Source of the DNA: Larix kaempferi | Lineage: Eukaryota; Streptophyta; Pinopsida; Pinales; Pinaceae | Length of the DNA: 64,000 nt | NCBI GenBank assembly: GCA_027924585.1 | Contig: BSBM01000964.1 | Span: 1,185,501 to 1,249,500, forward strand | Reading direction: 5' to 3' | Part shown: positions 24,196-37,500 of the stretch, piece by piece | How positions within the stretch are numbered: position 1 is the first letter of the stretch | Layout of the letters: the number at the start of each line of letters is the position of its first letter | The notes under the pieces: model-generated | What the model was told of the DNA's origin: nothing | The model's input: only the letters and a program-made list of their open reading frames with translations | Databases searched by the model: none | Program-made: the position numbers and the translations under genes

Positions 24196-27100
24196 TTACA
24201 TAGTTCCTAGTTATCTATAATTTGACCACTTCCTCTCTTTGACTTCTATGAAATGTGATTATTTATCTGTGCTTTTGATCTAACCATGTAGGGATATATG
24301 TGCAGTGGATGCAAAGATCATTTACTGAGTTGATTCATCAAATGAAATAACTATATTCCCCTAGTGTTCAAAGAATCCTTACATAGTGCTTGCAATATGC
24401 TCCCACAAATATAATATTTCTAGCTAATATACACTAATTACAACAACATAGAATTCTTCAAAATTCAATATGAAACAATCTATCATATCAATTTGAGTAT
24501 ATCAGGAAACTTAAAAATCCATAGCATAAGTTGTATTGTTTACCGCCATCTTCATTTCAAACAACAACATATTTGAAATTGAGAGGATTTGAATGTCATA
24601 TTGCATTAAATAAAAAACGAACTTAGATGCCATTGGAAACTAAACTCCATACTTGCATCTACTACAACCCTTTGGTTTTGAAACTAAATAAGACCATGAC
24701 ATCATATTTGAAATTCTGCAAACAATTCAACATGCTCATCCTCAAGAAAAGTATGCTTGATAAATAGAACAATCTGGAATTAATGCATGATTTTCTTCCC
24801 CTCGTGATGGAGCAAGTGTGTTTGATTATTCCCACAAGACAACCTCCAAGAGAGTAATGACCAATAAGGGGGGCAACACCTCTGAATGAGGGATCAAATA
24901 ACAAGTTCAAAGACAACTGTCCATGTGTTAGTATCCAAAAATATCTCCAAGGAAAAGTGTCTGCAATGCAACCAACCAAAACCCTCAATTTAGGGTTTGA
25001 CCCCTTGTTAGAAGATAGTCACCATAAAATGAGTTCCAACATCCAAATTCCCTCTCCCCAAGGAAGAGGAAATGGTGAAAAGAAGGTCTCCATAAAAAAT
25101 TCCATGTACAAACAATCCCAAAGTCGAATGATACCCCCCAAAAGCATGGATGTCGTGTATAAATCAAACTCCAAATGTAACGCTTAGCAAGATAAGTCCT
25201 CAAAATAGGTGTAGGACCCTTCCAACATGAAAAAATCCTCCATCAAATGGAAAATACTGATAGATGGGATGGACACTCCAAGGAATGAGGCATTTCAATG
25301 GGGAGCACTCTCTATACATTTGTTCACTCTTTGTCCTTAATCTAGAAGGGTGGAAGGGAAGAATTAGGACCCTAGAAAGGTGTTTCCTAAAGCTATCTTA
25401 CTAGCACGTTTACAGAGAATATAACAGGGTGGAAGATACATTGTCAAAGGAGGTTATTAGTCTTGAAGAAGGGAAGCTAATATTTGAAGAGCATTCTAAT
25501 CACTCCCATATTCTTAGAGGGATTCTTCGTGCTCATTAATATTCCGGTGGTTGGGACAATGTCTTCATATTTATGCAGGGTGTAGTAGATGTCAATATTT
25601 TCCTCTATTTGTTCTTAGGAAATTTATTATTTGGATCAATGTTCTTTTCAGGAATCAAGTTTATGCAAGCAAGGTTAGCTATGGGCTCATTCTTAATATA
25701 GTATGGACAAGTTATAGGCCTATGGAATATCTCATTGATCAGGTGTCACCACAGGCTTGCTTATTTCTTTTTTGGATGGTAATCTATTATTGATGTTGGT
25801 AATTTGTAGTGATTCCCAATGAGGGATCCCCTTTTGGTTCTTTTTTTATGACTTATGCTCAGAATGTGAATGTTATGCATAATGTGATTCACGACTTGTA
25901 GGATCTCAAAGTTTCGATTTTGTAATAGTAATTTTGTGACTAAAATCTTTCTTGTCTTGTGCTACTATGACTTGTAGATAAAGTTAAGACAAGTATGAGG
26001 AAAATATATTGATGTTGTACTCATATATCTTGATTTCCGTAAGAGAATAATAATAGATATATAGGACTTTTTTATATTGAAAAAACAAATTTGTTTGTTG
26101 TTTTGTCTAATTGAGAGAAGAGGTTATAATGGAGAAACATAAGTAGGGAATGATTGATTTGAGTGGGGGACAAGGATTTTTGTTTACTTCCTTCACATGA
26201 TATCTATGCGAATCATATGTGAACTACTTCTCACCAAAAAATCACCCCATCCAAAGAAATTTTTCACATTCAATTCTTAATATATCAACGATTAATATGG
26301 ATATATCTTATACCTATTTGTTTTATTGGGTTTATTCATCGTTCCAAATGTTGCAGACCTCGTGGGATTCAAGACATCTCTTCCCTTGATGAGTTACAAG
26401 TTATTCATATATATGGCTTGTGAGTTGTTGGATATATTTTTGGGGTTATAGTGGTAGCCGTTGAATTCAAACTTGGGATGATTCTCATGGTTAAAAAAAA
26501 AGAATATATTCAAACATTATATGTGTCCACAGTCACATCACTTTATTATATAATTGTATTTGTATTGTCCTCTTATGTTGACGTGGCACAAAAATCTAAG
26601 CCTAAGCTCTACAATTCTATGGATATCGTCCGATGTGTCAATTATTTAAAGGAGAGTCATCACAATATAATGTGTCAAACATTATGAGGTGGCATCACAA
26701 TGATACAATGTTCGGTATTTTGATCTTACTCTCAGGGTCACATGGTCGCAAGGTCCCAAATACGCGCTAGAAAATAGGATACCGAGGAGGACCATATAAA
26801 ATACAGCCGGCCTATTTGGAAAAAATAAGGTGGGTAGAGATATAAAGAGAGAATACCCATCGCTGCATTGAAATAAATGATAAATAAAACAGAAATCATG
26901 GTTCCCTTTCGCGTAGACTCACATTTAAGCTATTCTATTGGGGTCTTTCTACTACAAATACAGTGGAAAATGATTTACAGAATTTGAATTTAATTGGACC
27001 CGTTTCAGTTCATTCGAATGTTTTTTAAAGGAAATACTAGGGCATTCTTTTGTTTTTTGGAGGTCAAAGATTCAAGTTCTGACGAGTGAAGTTTGCGAGG

Positions 27101-28180
27101 GTTTTATTTTGGATCCGGGGAAGGATCACAGTATTGAAGGTTTTTTTTGGGTGAAGTAGATGCTTGGTTGGTCTGGTAGAGGGAAGGGTCACTAGAAGAC
27201 AAAGGTCATTTACCCGTTACTACAACCTTATCCAGGGATGTTGCTACCAAGTTTCAATCAAGGTGTTATCTAGAATGTTTAGATATCCTGATTCAACTCT
27301 TGCAAAAGAAGGAGGATGATCCTAAGGTAAATGAAAGGCTTGAATTTAATGAATCATCTTCTTTTGTATTCATTTTTAGGGTTCTTTATTTTATAAAATA
27401 GTTTGGTGTTGTGAGTGTTTTATGTATCATATATAACTTAATGCCTTCCATCAATTGAGAAATAATGGAAATCTTATCTTGTAGCACTTGGATTCATTGT
27501 CCAAAAATATGAAAATATGGCTCATCGGAATCCCAACCCATGTACAATAGTTCCAAGAATTCTAGTTTGACCCCTCCCTACGTGCGAAACAGTGTCCATG
27601 AGGTGGTCGATGGTAATGACCTCTCATCCTACATTGAAGGTGGGGGAATTTGCACTTGCTTTCAGTGCCACTCTTTCTTCACTGATGATGCACTCTCTTC
27701 TTCGGATTTGAACCTATCCTCTTAACTATTCGTATAGGACACAATAAACAAATCAAATAATGATGAGGGTGATAGTTGATGTTCACTTGACAAGGCTGCA
27801 ATGAAGAATGTGAATCTAAAATCACAATTTTTGAGTCTTGAAATCATGGAAAAATGTGCCATGAAGATTTCTACGATAGGATCTCTTGTATTAACATACA
27901 AGATACCATTTTGATTGTTTAAGAATCTGCTAAATTAACATAGTTGATGTCATAATGATATGAGAGTGAAACTTTTATTAACTTTTCATTTACTTTTGTT
28001 TTCTATTTATTTACATGATAGGTTTCTGATCGTATACAGCTGGAAAAATAAATATTGGGATGAGATTATTCCGTGAAAGCCAACATATGTATGCTACCTA
28101 TTTGTTGTTGAAAGTATGCCATGATTTTGTGGATAATGAGTCCATTGTATTACAAATTTTATCACCATATCATGTTGCAA
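24196..28180. other. Intergenic stretch, nothing identified
   Basis: No conserved protein motif, repeat array or LTR end was recognised. Two adjacent minus-strand frames (24662-24988 and 24985-25203) rich in Trp and Phe look superficially like LINE connection sequence but lack a diagnostic motif. The last five bases before the copia LTR (TTAAA, 28181-28185) are its target duplication. Confidence 0.45.
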
Positions 28181-28185
28181 TTAAA

Positions 28186-28787
28186 TGTTAGAAAAAAAAG
28201 GATCACGGAGCAATAACAATAAACAAGATGAAAATATAAATCACATAAAACACATTACAAGATAGACACCAATATAACATGGTTCACCCAAGATGGGCTA
28301 CATCCACACAGAAATTTTCAGTCCTTAATATTATACCATCTAGCAAATGAAGGGATACAACCTACAACACATCCGCTCCAATTTCCTCTTCACTCTCTCA
28401 TAGTCTCTCTCACACAATCATAGATCTTTACAATGTTACAATACACAACTGTATTACAATGCCTTCCTTTTAAAGAGCGAATACCATAGGAAAATACTAT
28501 GGAACACCCAATACCATGGGCCCATAAATCACCCATTATTGATCAAGTCATGAATATGAAATTACAACATTTTACAAGGCATTTTTTTCTGAAATTTTTG
28601 CTACGGGGGAACTGCCCCCCGAACCCCTTCCTGGGGGTCTCCTAAAAAGTAATTGTCGCCCCCTGGACCCCCCATGGAAAATATTTTGGGGGGGAAATCC
28701 CCCCCAAACCCCCATGTCATGGCCTGGGATCCATACATGGATGAAACATGACCTCTGAATAAGGAAGATCGGGCTCCACAACCAACA
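28186..28787 (-). repeat. 3' LTR of minus-strand copia
   Basis: 602 bases, TG at 28186 and CA at 28786-28787, closely similar to 32941-33505 plus 39597-39628. It contains homopolymer runs arranged as GGGGGGGAAATCCCCCCC near 28689-28706, able to form a short GC hairpin. A polypyrimidine stretch ATCTCCCACTT just to the right (28788-28798) is the polypurine tract on the element strand. Confidence 0.85.
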
Positions 28788-28798
28788 ATCTCCCACTT
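28788..28798 (-). promoter_or_regulatory. Polypurine tract of minus-strand copia
   Basis: Read on the minus strand as AAGTGGGAGAT directly before the 3' LTR. This is the expected plus-strand cDNA primer position. Confidence 0.65.
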
Positions 28799-29099
28799 GG
28801 AGATTGATCACAACAACTCCACCGATGTTGCACTTATTGGACTATGCTCTGAACCTTGGATCTAGAAAATTTCTCATATTCACCTTCATGCTTGAAGGCC
28901 AACTGAAACCAAGCAGGAACTCAGTTTCTCTCTTGTTACTACCTTTGTCAACATGTCTACAGGATTCTGCAAGTGTGTATCTTTTCCAGTTTCAACATTT
29001 CATCTTCTAGAACAGACCGTATGAAATGGTACTTGAGTTGCATATGTTTAGTCTTAGAATGGAAGGATAAGTTCTTTTCAAGATGAATGGCACTCTGGT

Positions 29100-30600
29100 T
29101 GTCACTGTACAACCTGCTATTCTCCTACTTATTACCCAATTCCTCCATGAACCTCTGTAACCAAATCTTCTCTTTATTAGCCTCTGTAACAACAACATAC
29201 TCTGTTTCCATTGTTGAAAGTGCAACAACCTTTTGTAGTTTCGAAATCCAACTTACTGTTGTTCCACCTACAATAAAGACATACCTTGTGGTGCTCATTC
29301 TGTTATCTTTATCACCTGCCATATCTACATCAACATACCCATGTAGAATAGTTTATGAACCTCCAAAACATAATGCATGAGTGGTAGTACCTCTCAAATA
29401 CCTTAGAATCCATTGTACTACCTTCCAATGTTCTTTACCTGGATTGTTCGTATACCTATTGACAACTCCCACTACATGTGCAATATCTAGTCTTGTGCAC
29501 ACCATGTCATACATCAATCTTCCAAGTGCTGATGAATAGGGAACCCTAGACATGTAATATATGTCTTCTTGTGTCTTGGGACATATCTCCTTACTTATTT
29601 TTAAATGGTTGGCCAAAGGTGTACCAACTGGTTTTTCATTATGCATTCTAAACCTCTCCAACACCTTTCGTATGTACTTACCCTGAGACAATGTCAATTT
29701 GCGATTTTTCATGTCTCTTGTTATTTGCATACCAAGGATTTACTTTGCAACACCCAAATCCTTCATCGCCAATGAATTAGCTAACTTCCTTTTGAGAACA
29801 TTTATATTATGCATGTTAGACCCTGCAACAAGCATGTCATCCACATACAATAACAAGATAATATATCTTCCGTTATCCAACCTCTTGAAATAAACATAGT
29901 GGTCAGAATGGCATCTACTATAACCTTGTTCTGTCATAAACCTATCTAATTTCAAATACCAATGCCTTGGAGCTTACTTCAGGCCATACAAGCTCTTATT
30001 CAACCTGCATAACAAAGTATCCATCCCTTTGACCTCATCCCCCTATGGCTGCTGCACATAAATATCTTCCTCCAAATCCCCATGGAGAAAGGTTGTTTGT
30101 ACATATAATTGTTCAAGATGAAAATATTCTACTGCCACTAGACTTAAAATAGTTCTAATTGAAGTCATTTTAAAAACAGGAGAAAATATTTCATCAAAAT
30201 ATACACCTTTCTTCTATGAAAACCCCTTTACAACAAGTATGGCCTTGTACCGCTTCTTTCCTCCATCTTGTTCCTTCAACCTGTAAACCAATTTATTCTA
30301 CAATGCTCTTTTACCTATAGGCAACTGAACCAAATCCCAAGTCTGTTTCTTACCAAGGAGTCCATTTCCTTATTCATGCATTGCTCCCACTTCTTTCTAG
30401 TTTCCACCTGCATTGCTTCTTCATAACATTTCAATCATCAATAAATAATACATTGAAGGAGCGTATCGTTCAGGGGGTCTACTTAACCTGTTATATCTTC
30501 TAACACTTCCAGGAGTTTGAGGTACCTGCTGCTGTTCTTGATTTTTCAGCACCTCTGGAACTTCATTTTCTTTGATTTCATCAAGAACTGTGTACTCTGT
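29100..30600 (-). pseudogene. Copia reverse transcriptase - RNase H, broken
   Basis: RT blocks are at 29740-29955 (HSDHYVYFKR, LLYVDDMLVAGS with an intact YVDD active site) and 29353-29730 (SQGKYIRKVLERF, then SALGRLMYDMVCTRLDIA and WKVVQWILRYLRGT). RNase H is at 29125-29322 (VALSTMETEYVVVTEA). The part upstream (about 29960-30600) still carries RT N-terminal sequence but is interrupted by several stops. It would copy element RNA into cDNA in cytoplasmic particles; this copy cannot yield a full protein. Confidence 0.85.
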
Positions 30601-30638
30601 GTTTTCCTTTTCATGTTTCTTTCCCTACAACTGATCTG

Positions 30639-30888
30639 TATACATGAACTTTTCATTTAATACCATATCTCTACTCCTAATGATTTTGTTATTTTCATAA
30701 TCCCATAAGCAATAACCAAGATCATCAACCCCATATCCAATAAAGGTACATTTCTTGGATTTATATACATGAACTTTTCATTTAATACCATATCTCTACT
30801 CGTAATGATTTTTTTATTTTCATAATCCCATAAGCAATAACCAAGATCATCAACCCCATATCCAATAAAGGTACATTTCTTGGATTTA
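30639..30888 (-). repeat. 125-bp tandem duplication in integrase region
   Basis: Copies 30639-30763 and 30764-30888 are almost identical; one C/G and one G/T difference are visible. Because 125 is not a multiple of three, the second copy changes the reading frame downstream. Confidence 0.9.
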
Positions 30889-31640
30889 GCCTCAAGCTTT
30901 GTTCTATTTTTTTTATCAATATAAACAAATGCTTCACAACCAAAAGTTCTTAGAAAATAGTAGTTTACATTTTTACCCGTCCATGACTTCTCTGGAATAC
31001 CACCATCCAAAGCACTCAAAATCCCTTTGTTTATTAAGTAAATAGTAGTATCTATAGCATCTTCCCAAAATTGTAAGGGCAACCCTGAATGCAATCTCAT
31101 ACACCTTGCATGCTCCATGATTTTTTTGTTCATCCTTTCTAACACACCATTTTCGTGTGGTGTTCCTGGGACTGTCTTCTCTCTACGAATCCCATGGTAT
31201 GAACAATAACTATCAAACTCAATGCCGCATTATTCACCTCCATTATCATATCTGAGACACTTCAACATTTTTCTTGTCTCATTCTCAACCAAATATTTTC
31301 ATTTCTTAAAAGTAGAAAACACATCAAATTTATATCTAATGCAATAAACCCAAGTTTTTTTAGTTGCATCATCAATCAAAGTAACATAATAATGAGAGCC
31401 ACCAAGATATTGTACCTAAGTTTATCCCCATACATCTATATGTAAAATCTCTAACTTTTCACTCTTCTTTTGTTTCCCAAACATGAGAAATCTGACTCTC
31501 TTTTTTTTCCATAAACACAGTTCTCACATAATTCCAAACTTACATGCTTCAGATATGGCAGCAAATTCCTTGAGTGGAGAATATGCACCCCCTTCTCACT
31601 CATGTGGCCAAACCTATGATGTCACAATGTTGTATATGTT
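30657..31640 (-). pseudogene. Copia integrase region, broken, with internal duplication
   Basis: The frame at 30657-31145 reads the C-terminal integrase part (ERMNKKIMEHARCM, then LRTFGCEAFVYIDKKNRTKL, then CTFIGYG), typical of copia. Upstream, shifted fragments around 31580-31640 give the pre-integrase wording MSEKGVHIL. A 125-bp tandem duplication (30639-30888) lies in this region and shifts the frame. The catalytic core between is interrupted by stops. Confidence 0.8.
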
Positions 31641-31959
31641 CCTGTGGAAGCTAAAGAGATAGAATATTCAATATTATGAGGACATAAATACAATGTACAT
31701 ATCATGTCTCCTTGTTCTATCACCATTGATCCTTTAGTGATCTTCCACCACGTTTCTCCAAACGTAGATAAACAACCACCATCTCCCAACTGCCATGTTG
31801 AGATCAGATTTATTTTCATAGAAGGAATATGCCTTAATATTTCAATAGCCGTTCACCATTCCTTAACTTTATCCGTGCCTTACCCATTCCAACAATTTTA
31901 CATGGCTCATCATCACCCAATAAAACATGTCAAAAATCACCTAGAACATAATCATGAAA

Positions 31960-32800
31960 GAATTTCCTATGGGGTGTAGCATTACACGAAGCCCCTGAAT
32001 CTACCACCCAGTAATCACTAGTATTATCTAATGCAAGAATCAAAGAATGTTGTAACACATCACCTACTACATTTTCTTCCCGAGTAGTCTCCTGTTGTCC
32101 ATCTCATTTCTTCTTTAGAGATCTGCAGTCTTTCTTCAGATGTCCTTTCTTTATGTAGTTCTAGTACTCTATCTTTCCCAATCTGGATTGGATCTACCCT
32201 TCCTGGACTTATTGCGATTACTTGGGCTCTTTCCTCTCTCCCTTTTTCTTCCACTACTCTCCATGGTCAATGCATTATCGAATGTCTCACCTGTGCTTTT
32301 CCTTCACATTTCCTCGCTAAGAATAACACCAACAACATCATCAAATTTCAAAGTGTTTTAACCAGAGACAGAGTTACTTACAGCTATGACCAAGCCATTC
32401 TAGCTTTCTGGCAATGAAAACAAGATTAGAAGATCCCTAACCTCATCGTCAAAGTTCACTTTTACAGAACTTATCTGATTTGTAATCATATTAAATTCAT
32501 TTAAATGATCAGAAACAGATCCACCTTTTGACATCTTCATATTAAATAAATGCTTCATTAAAAATACCTTGTTGGAGGTCGAGGGTTTTTCATACAACTT
32601 ACCCAATTTGATCATCAGACCCTCTGTTGTCTTTTGTTTTGACATATTGAAAGCCACCGACGAATGTAGGAACAACCATATTGTTCCCAGTGCCTTTCTG
32701 TCAAGAACCTCCCATTCTCCATCCTTCATAGTCGCTGGTTGTTTTACTTTTCCCCAACGGTTGGAATAGAACCTTCTAATATAGATAGTCATCCATTTTC
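31960..32800 (-). pseudogene. Copia gag - protease region, broken
   Basis: A gag (UBN2-type) frame at 32400-32792 contains ALGTIWLFLHSSVA, then LYEKPSTSNKVFLMKHLFNMKM and VSDHLNEFN, standard for copia gag. Downstream on the minus strand, a worn zinc knuckle (IKKGHLKKDC, with the first cysteines lost) is near 32115-32160, and a protease motif WVVDSGAS is near 31983-32015. Frames differ between these blocks, so several indels are present. Confidence 0.8.
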
Positions 32801-32925
32801 ATCTTCCATAACTATTAGTTTTGGCTGTTAAATTTATCGACCTTAAAATTTTCTTCTTCCGCCATTGCTCCCACTCGAACCAGCAACCCTTCTTTCCTGC
32901 GAGTTTATATGCCAAATAGACCTTT

Positions 32926-32938
32926 GGCTCTGATACCA
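32926..32938 (-). promoter_or_regulatory. Primer-binding site of minus-strand copia
   Basis: On the minus strand TGGTATCAGAGCC, two bases from the 5' LTR edge at 32941. It is complementary to initiator-Met tRNA and confirms the minus orientation. Confidence 0.9.
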
Positions 32939-32940
32939 AT

Positions 32941-33505
32941 TGTTAGAAAAAACATGATCGCAGAGCAATAACAATAAAAAAGATGCAAATATAAATGACA
33001 TAAAACACATTACAAGAGACACATCAATATAACATGATTCACCCAATATGGGCTGCGTCCACACAAAAATTGTCAGTCCTTATTATTATACCATCCAGGA
33101 AATGAAGGGGTACAACCTACAACACATCCGCTGCAATTTCCTCTTCACTCTCTCACGGTCTCTCTCACACAATCATAGATCTTTACAATGATACAATACA
33201 CATCTGTATTACAATGTCTTCCTTTTAAAGAGTGAATACCATGGAAAAATTCTATGGAACACGCATTACCATGGGCCCATAAATCACCCATTATTGATCA
33301 AGTCATGACTATGAAATTACAACATTTTACAAGGCATTTTTTCAGAAATTTTCGCTATGGGGCGTTTCCCCAGAACCCCCGCTAGGGGGAGATCATAAAA
33401 ATTAGTTCCACCCCCCCATGGTGACTATTTTGGGGGGGGAATCCCCCCCCAAACCCCCCCATCATGGGTTGGGATCCAGACATGACTGAAACACAACCTC
33501 TAAAT
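32941..33505 (-). repeat. 5' LTR of minus-strand copia, part 1
   Basis: Matches 28186-28770 or so, beginning TGTTAGAAAAAACATGATCG. It is interrupted at 33505 by the nested copia and resumes at 39597. It has the GC hairpin region near 33432-33460 with longer homopolymer runs than the other LTR. Confidence 0.9.
33501..33505. repeat. Target duplication of nested copia, left
   Basis: TAAAT here and TGAAT at 39597-39601 flank the nested element. The uninterrupted LTR at 28757-28761 has TGAAT, so the left copy has one later substitution. Confidence 0.8.
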
Positions 33506-34228
33506 TGTTCGGATATCCACATCATCTTTTTCAGGATCTTGCATGCAATTAGGGTTTGCATGCAAATTCTAGGGTTTGCATGCATCCCAGTCACCAGTTT
33601 GATGCCTCCAGCACCTTAGCCACCTTATTCTAGCACCCGAGAGCCACTTACTTCATAGTTTTAGCCCTCCTAGGCTGAAAGGCGCCCACTTCTCACCTAC
33701 TGCCAGAGAAGGGTGCACTTGTTCACCTACCACTGCAGTTCCACTTCAGTTACACTCAGTTAGCTCCGATTCTCCCTGATTTGAGGCTAGTTTCACTCCC
33801 GACTGACTGTTTCACTTCCATTGGACCTCCAGATTGACTAGATGACCTGTTCTGACTTCAGTTAGCCTCCCATGCGCCCCCACTGAGCCTCCTTTCCTTA
33901 ATCAGTGCTACACACTTCAGTTACACATGACACACTCAGTTAGACTCAGATTGACACCTGGATGACTGGTTCTTGTGCATTGATGACCACCACCGATTGA
34001 TGATGAGGACTCCTAGTTGGAGTCAAGCTGATCCATTCAGTGATTCGAATGACCTACTTAGGCAATTCGAATTGCTTAGTCATTGAGTCAGATTGTATTG
34101 TAATCATTCACCCTTATTGGGACATTGAGCACTGCTGCATGTTTTGCACAGTTTTGCACCATATTTTCTATGTTCATCTGTTGTGATTGATTTACTTGTT
34201 CATTAGATCTGCTGTGACTAATTTTACA
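33506..34228 (+). repeat. 5' LTR of nested copia
   Basis: Begins TGTTCGGATATCC and ends ACTAATTTTACA. It contains two AGGGTTTGCATGCA repeats near 33550-33585 and CAGTTA-rich sequence, features shared with the LTRs of the short copia at 57457. The U3 region should carry its promoter; I cannot point to a clear TATA box. Confidence 0.95.
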
Positions 34229-34241
34229 TGGTATCAGAGCC
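34229..34241 (+). promoter_or_regulatory. Primer-binding site of nested copia
   Basis: TGGTATCAGAGCC directly abuts the LTR end, complementary to initiator-Met tRNA. Confidence 0.92.
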
Positions 34242-34536
34242 ATTGCAGGGACAAGATCTCTTTTCTACATGTGTTTGTACAAGAAGATTTGACTGAATTG
34301 CTCAAATTGCAAAAAGTTTTGGCATGAGATATCTCAAGGGCATTCGCTCCTGTGCGTGCAAAGCTTGAAAATAATTCCAATACCACTCTAGAAGCTTGAG
34401 TTTCCACATAATTCCTGGATCTGATACATTGGACCCATTCAACATTGTTTGATCTCCAATCCCAGGTGTGATGCAACTCTAAAAGGGTGGATTGTTCGAC
34501 CTTACGGTTCTTGGTTTATTGTGATTTGCAGGTTTA

Positions 34537-37500
34537 TTGTCTCCATCAATTGCATTCTCTACATTGTGCATGCAAGCTCCTCTACAGCAATTGCATTCAC
34601 TACACTGTGCATGCAAGCTCCTTCTACATCAGTTTGACTCGCTCCTAGCAATGGAATACTCTTCTTCAAAGCCTATCCTCACCCCATTCAATTATTTTGA
34701 TTGGAAAGATGATATGGAGATCATATTACGTTCAAAAGGTTACTACCGAGTCACTCTTTGTCTTGAATTGGAGCCAAACAATGTGTCAGATCGAACCAAA
34801 CACTACAACAAGCTTGATGAAGCTTATGGTCTTCTTTGTCTCTCCATCTCCAAAGATCTTCACTTCCATCTCAGCGGATTGAAGACTCCAAAAGCCATAT
34901 GGGAGCAACTTGAAACACTATTTGGCAAGCAGGATGAGCTTAGGCTTAATACGGAGAATTTCGAGACCATAAATGAATTCTTCACAAAATTCAAGAACTT
35001 GAACATGCAGTTGAAGAACAGTGGAGTTATCAAAGAGGATAAACAATTTATCCTCTCCATTCTAAGCAAGCTTGGGAAAGATTATTCGGTATTTGTCTCT
35101 ACTTTCAATTCCGGTCGGCTAACTACCCCGAATTGGAAGATGCCTACCTTGAATGCCTTCATTGAGTCTGTCACAAAAGAGCATGACAAGTTGATTCAAA
35201 TGGGGTCCATAAGCTCCAAAAATTCAGCCCTATATGTTCAAGGACCCAAGATCACGAATGGTAAAGGAAAGCAGAAGAAGGAGAAGCCCAAATTCGAGCC
35301 TAACAAGCAAAAGGAGAAAGGCAAACAAACGGATGCACCATCCAGTTCGAAATCCAAGCAAAAGGGCAAAGAAGGTAACCAAAAATCTAAATGTACTTAT
35401 TGTAACCATGGCTTTCATCCCGAAAGTTCATGTATGAAGAAAACTATAGATCAAATGGCCCTCCTTTTGGAAAAGAACAACATAACCCTTCCAGACGGTG
35501 CAAGGAAGAAGGATAGGAATGATGATCATGAAAGAGGACAAGCACTCATGGCAACGGTTTCGAAGCCCACTACTCTCTTGATAGATTCGGGTGCATCAAA
35601 TCATATGGCTGCAAATATTGATTCTTTTTCCTCATTCGATCCAAACAGCTCCATCCCCATCCATTTGGGAGATGACTCAAAAATTTCTTCAAAGGGCAAA
35701 GGTACGATTCATGTAGATCATGGAAGCTTTCAGAATGTTCTCTATGTGCCTTCCTTGGCTTCAAATCTTCTTTCTGTGTATCAAATGACACACACTGGTG
35801 AACCGAAGCAAGTTACATTCAGCCCTAATACAGTTGAAATTTCTGATATCAAAAGTGGAATACTAGTTGCAGTCAGAAAGGCAAATCACACTGCAAAATG
35901 CTATGAGTTTTCACACTTTATTCCGCTTGCAAAGCCCAGTGCTCTTCGCACACATGGTAATGAGGTTAGTAGGCTTTGGCATGAAATATTTGGACATCTT
36001 AATTATAAATATTTGCTGCTACTATCAAATAAATCCATGGTATATGGGCTTCCACAACTCCATTCCTCGAAGGGAATATGCACTAGTTGCATCATTGGGA
36101 AGCACCCCGAGCACAGATTCGACCGCGGCAAAGCCAGCAGAGCTTCTACTATTTTGGGATTGATCCATTCTGATATCAGTGGTCCACTGCCCCATATGTC
36201 ATTAAATGGTTCAAGGTATGTTTTGACATTTATTGATGATTTTTCCCGCTTTACATGGGTATTCTTTCTCAAAAACAAGTCATAAGTGCTTGGAAAATTC
36301 AAGGATTTTAAGGCTTCTGTTGAGACCGCCACTAAGAGCAAGATCAAAGCTCTTAGATCTGATAATGGTGGGGAATATATTAAATCTGAGTTGCTGCAAC
36401 TTTGTGCCCAAAGCGGAATTAAGATCCAACATACATTTCCCTACACACCCCAGCAGAACGGTGTAGCGGAAAGGAAAAATCGGTCACTGAAAGAGATGGC
36501 TACATGCATGATTGAATCAAAAGGTTTGGCTGCAAATCTTTGGGCTGAAGCAATCAATGTTGCTGCATATATACAGAACCGTGTTCCACATTCATCCGTG
36601 AAAGGTATGACTCCTTTCGAAGCATTCTTTGGTCACAAACCGGATGTGTCAAATTTGAGAGTTTTTGGCTCTACTGCATGGGCTAGAATTCCTTCCGAGA
36701 AGAGACGAGCTTTGGATCCACAAAGTACCGAGTGCATATTGATAGGATATGGGGAAGAATAAAAAGCATATAAACTCATGGATATCAGATCTAAAAAGAT
36801 ATTCATAGAGCGCAGTGTGCAATTTGAAGAACCGCTTCAAGAATTGCAACTAGTCGAGGAGAAGACTGCCGATTCACCGCCTTCACCAGAAGAAGATCCG
36901 TGCAGCAATAATGAAGGTATGAGTTCTGATATTTCTGATATTGTAGCAGCATATGATGATCATGACATATTAGGTTCAGAATCCGACCATTATGATCCCC
37001 CTCAGTTACCAAAGTGGGCCCAAAACACTCTACAATCTGCTGGTTCGAACCTTGGAAATCCTGCTGATCCGAGACGAACAAGAGCAGACTTTCAAAGAGA
37101 AGGTATGGCTCTTTCTATTGCTGATCCATTTCTTCCTGAGATTTTTTATTTGATGGCTTGTTCAGATCCTACATCATACTATTCTGCTCATCGAGATCCG
37201 AGATGGAAAAGTGCCATGGATGAAGAGTACAATTCTCTTCAAAAGAACAACACATGGGAGCTAGTTTCTCTTCCACCTGGAAGAAAATTAGTGAAGTGTA
37301 AATGGGTCTACCGTACTAAAGTTGCTGCTGATGGCACTATCAGCAAATATAAAGCAAGGTTGGTGGAAAAAGGTTTCTCCCAAGTCCAAGGAGTGGACTA
37401 CACTGAGACCTTTGCACTGGTTGCAAAGATGGATTCCATCCGCCTTGTTTTAGCTATTTCCACATCCAAGCAATGGGAGGTGCACCACATGGATGTGAAG

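Noticed and set aside
24662-25203. Two adjacent minus-strand frames rich in Trp/Phe, considered as LINE connection or zinc-binding domain
   Set aside because: No cysteine/histidine pattern and no RT or RNase H nearby in the same strand and order.
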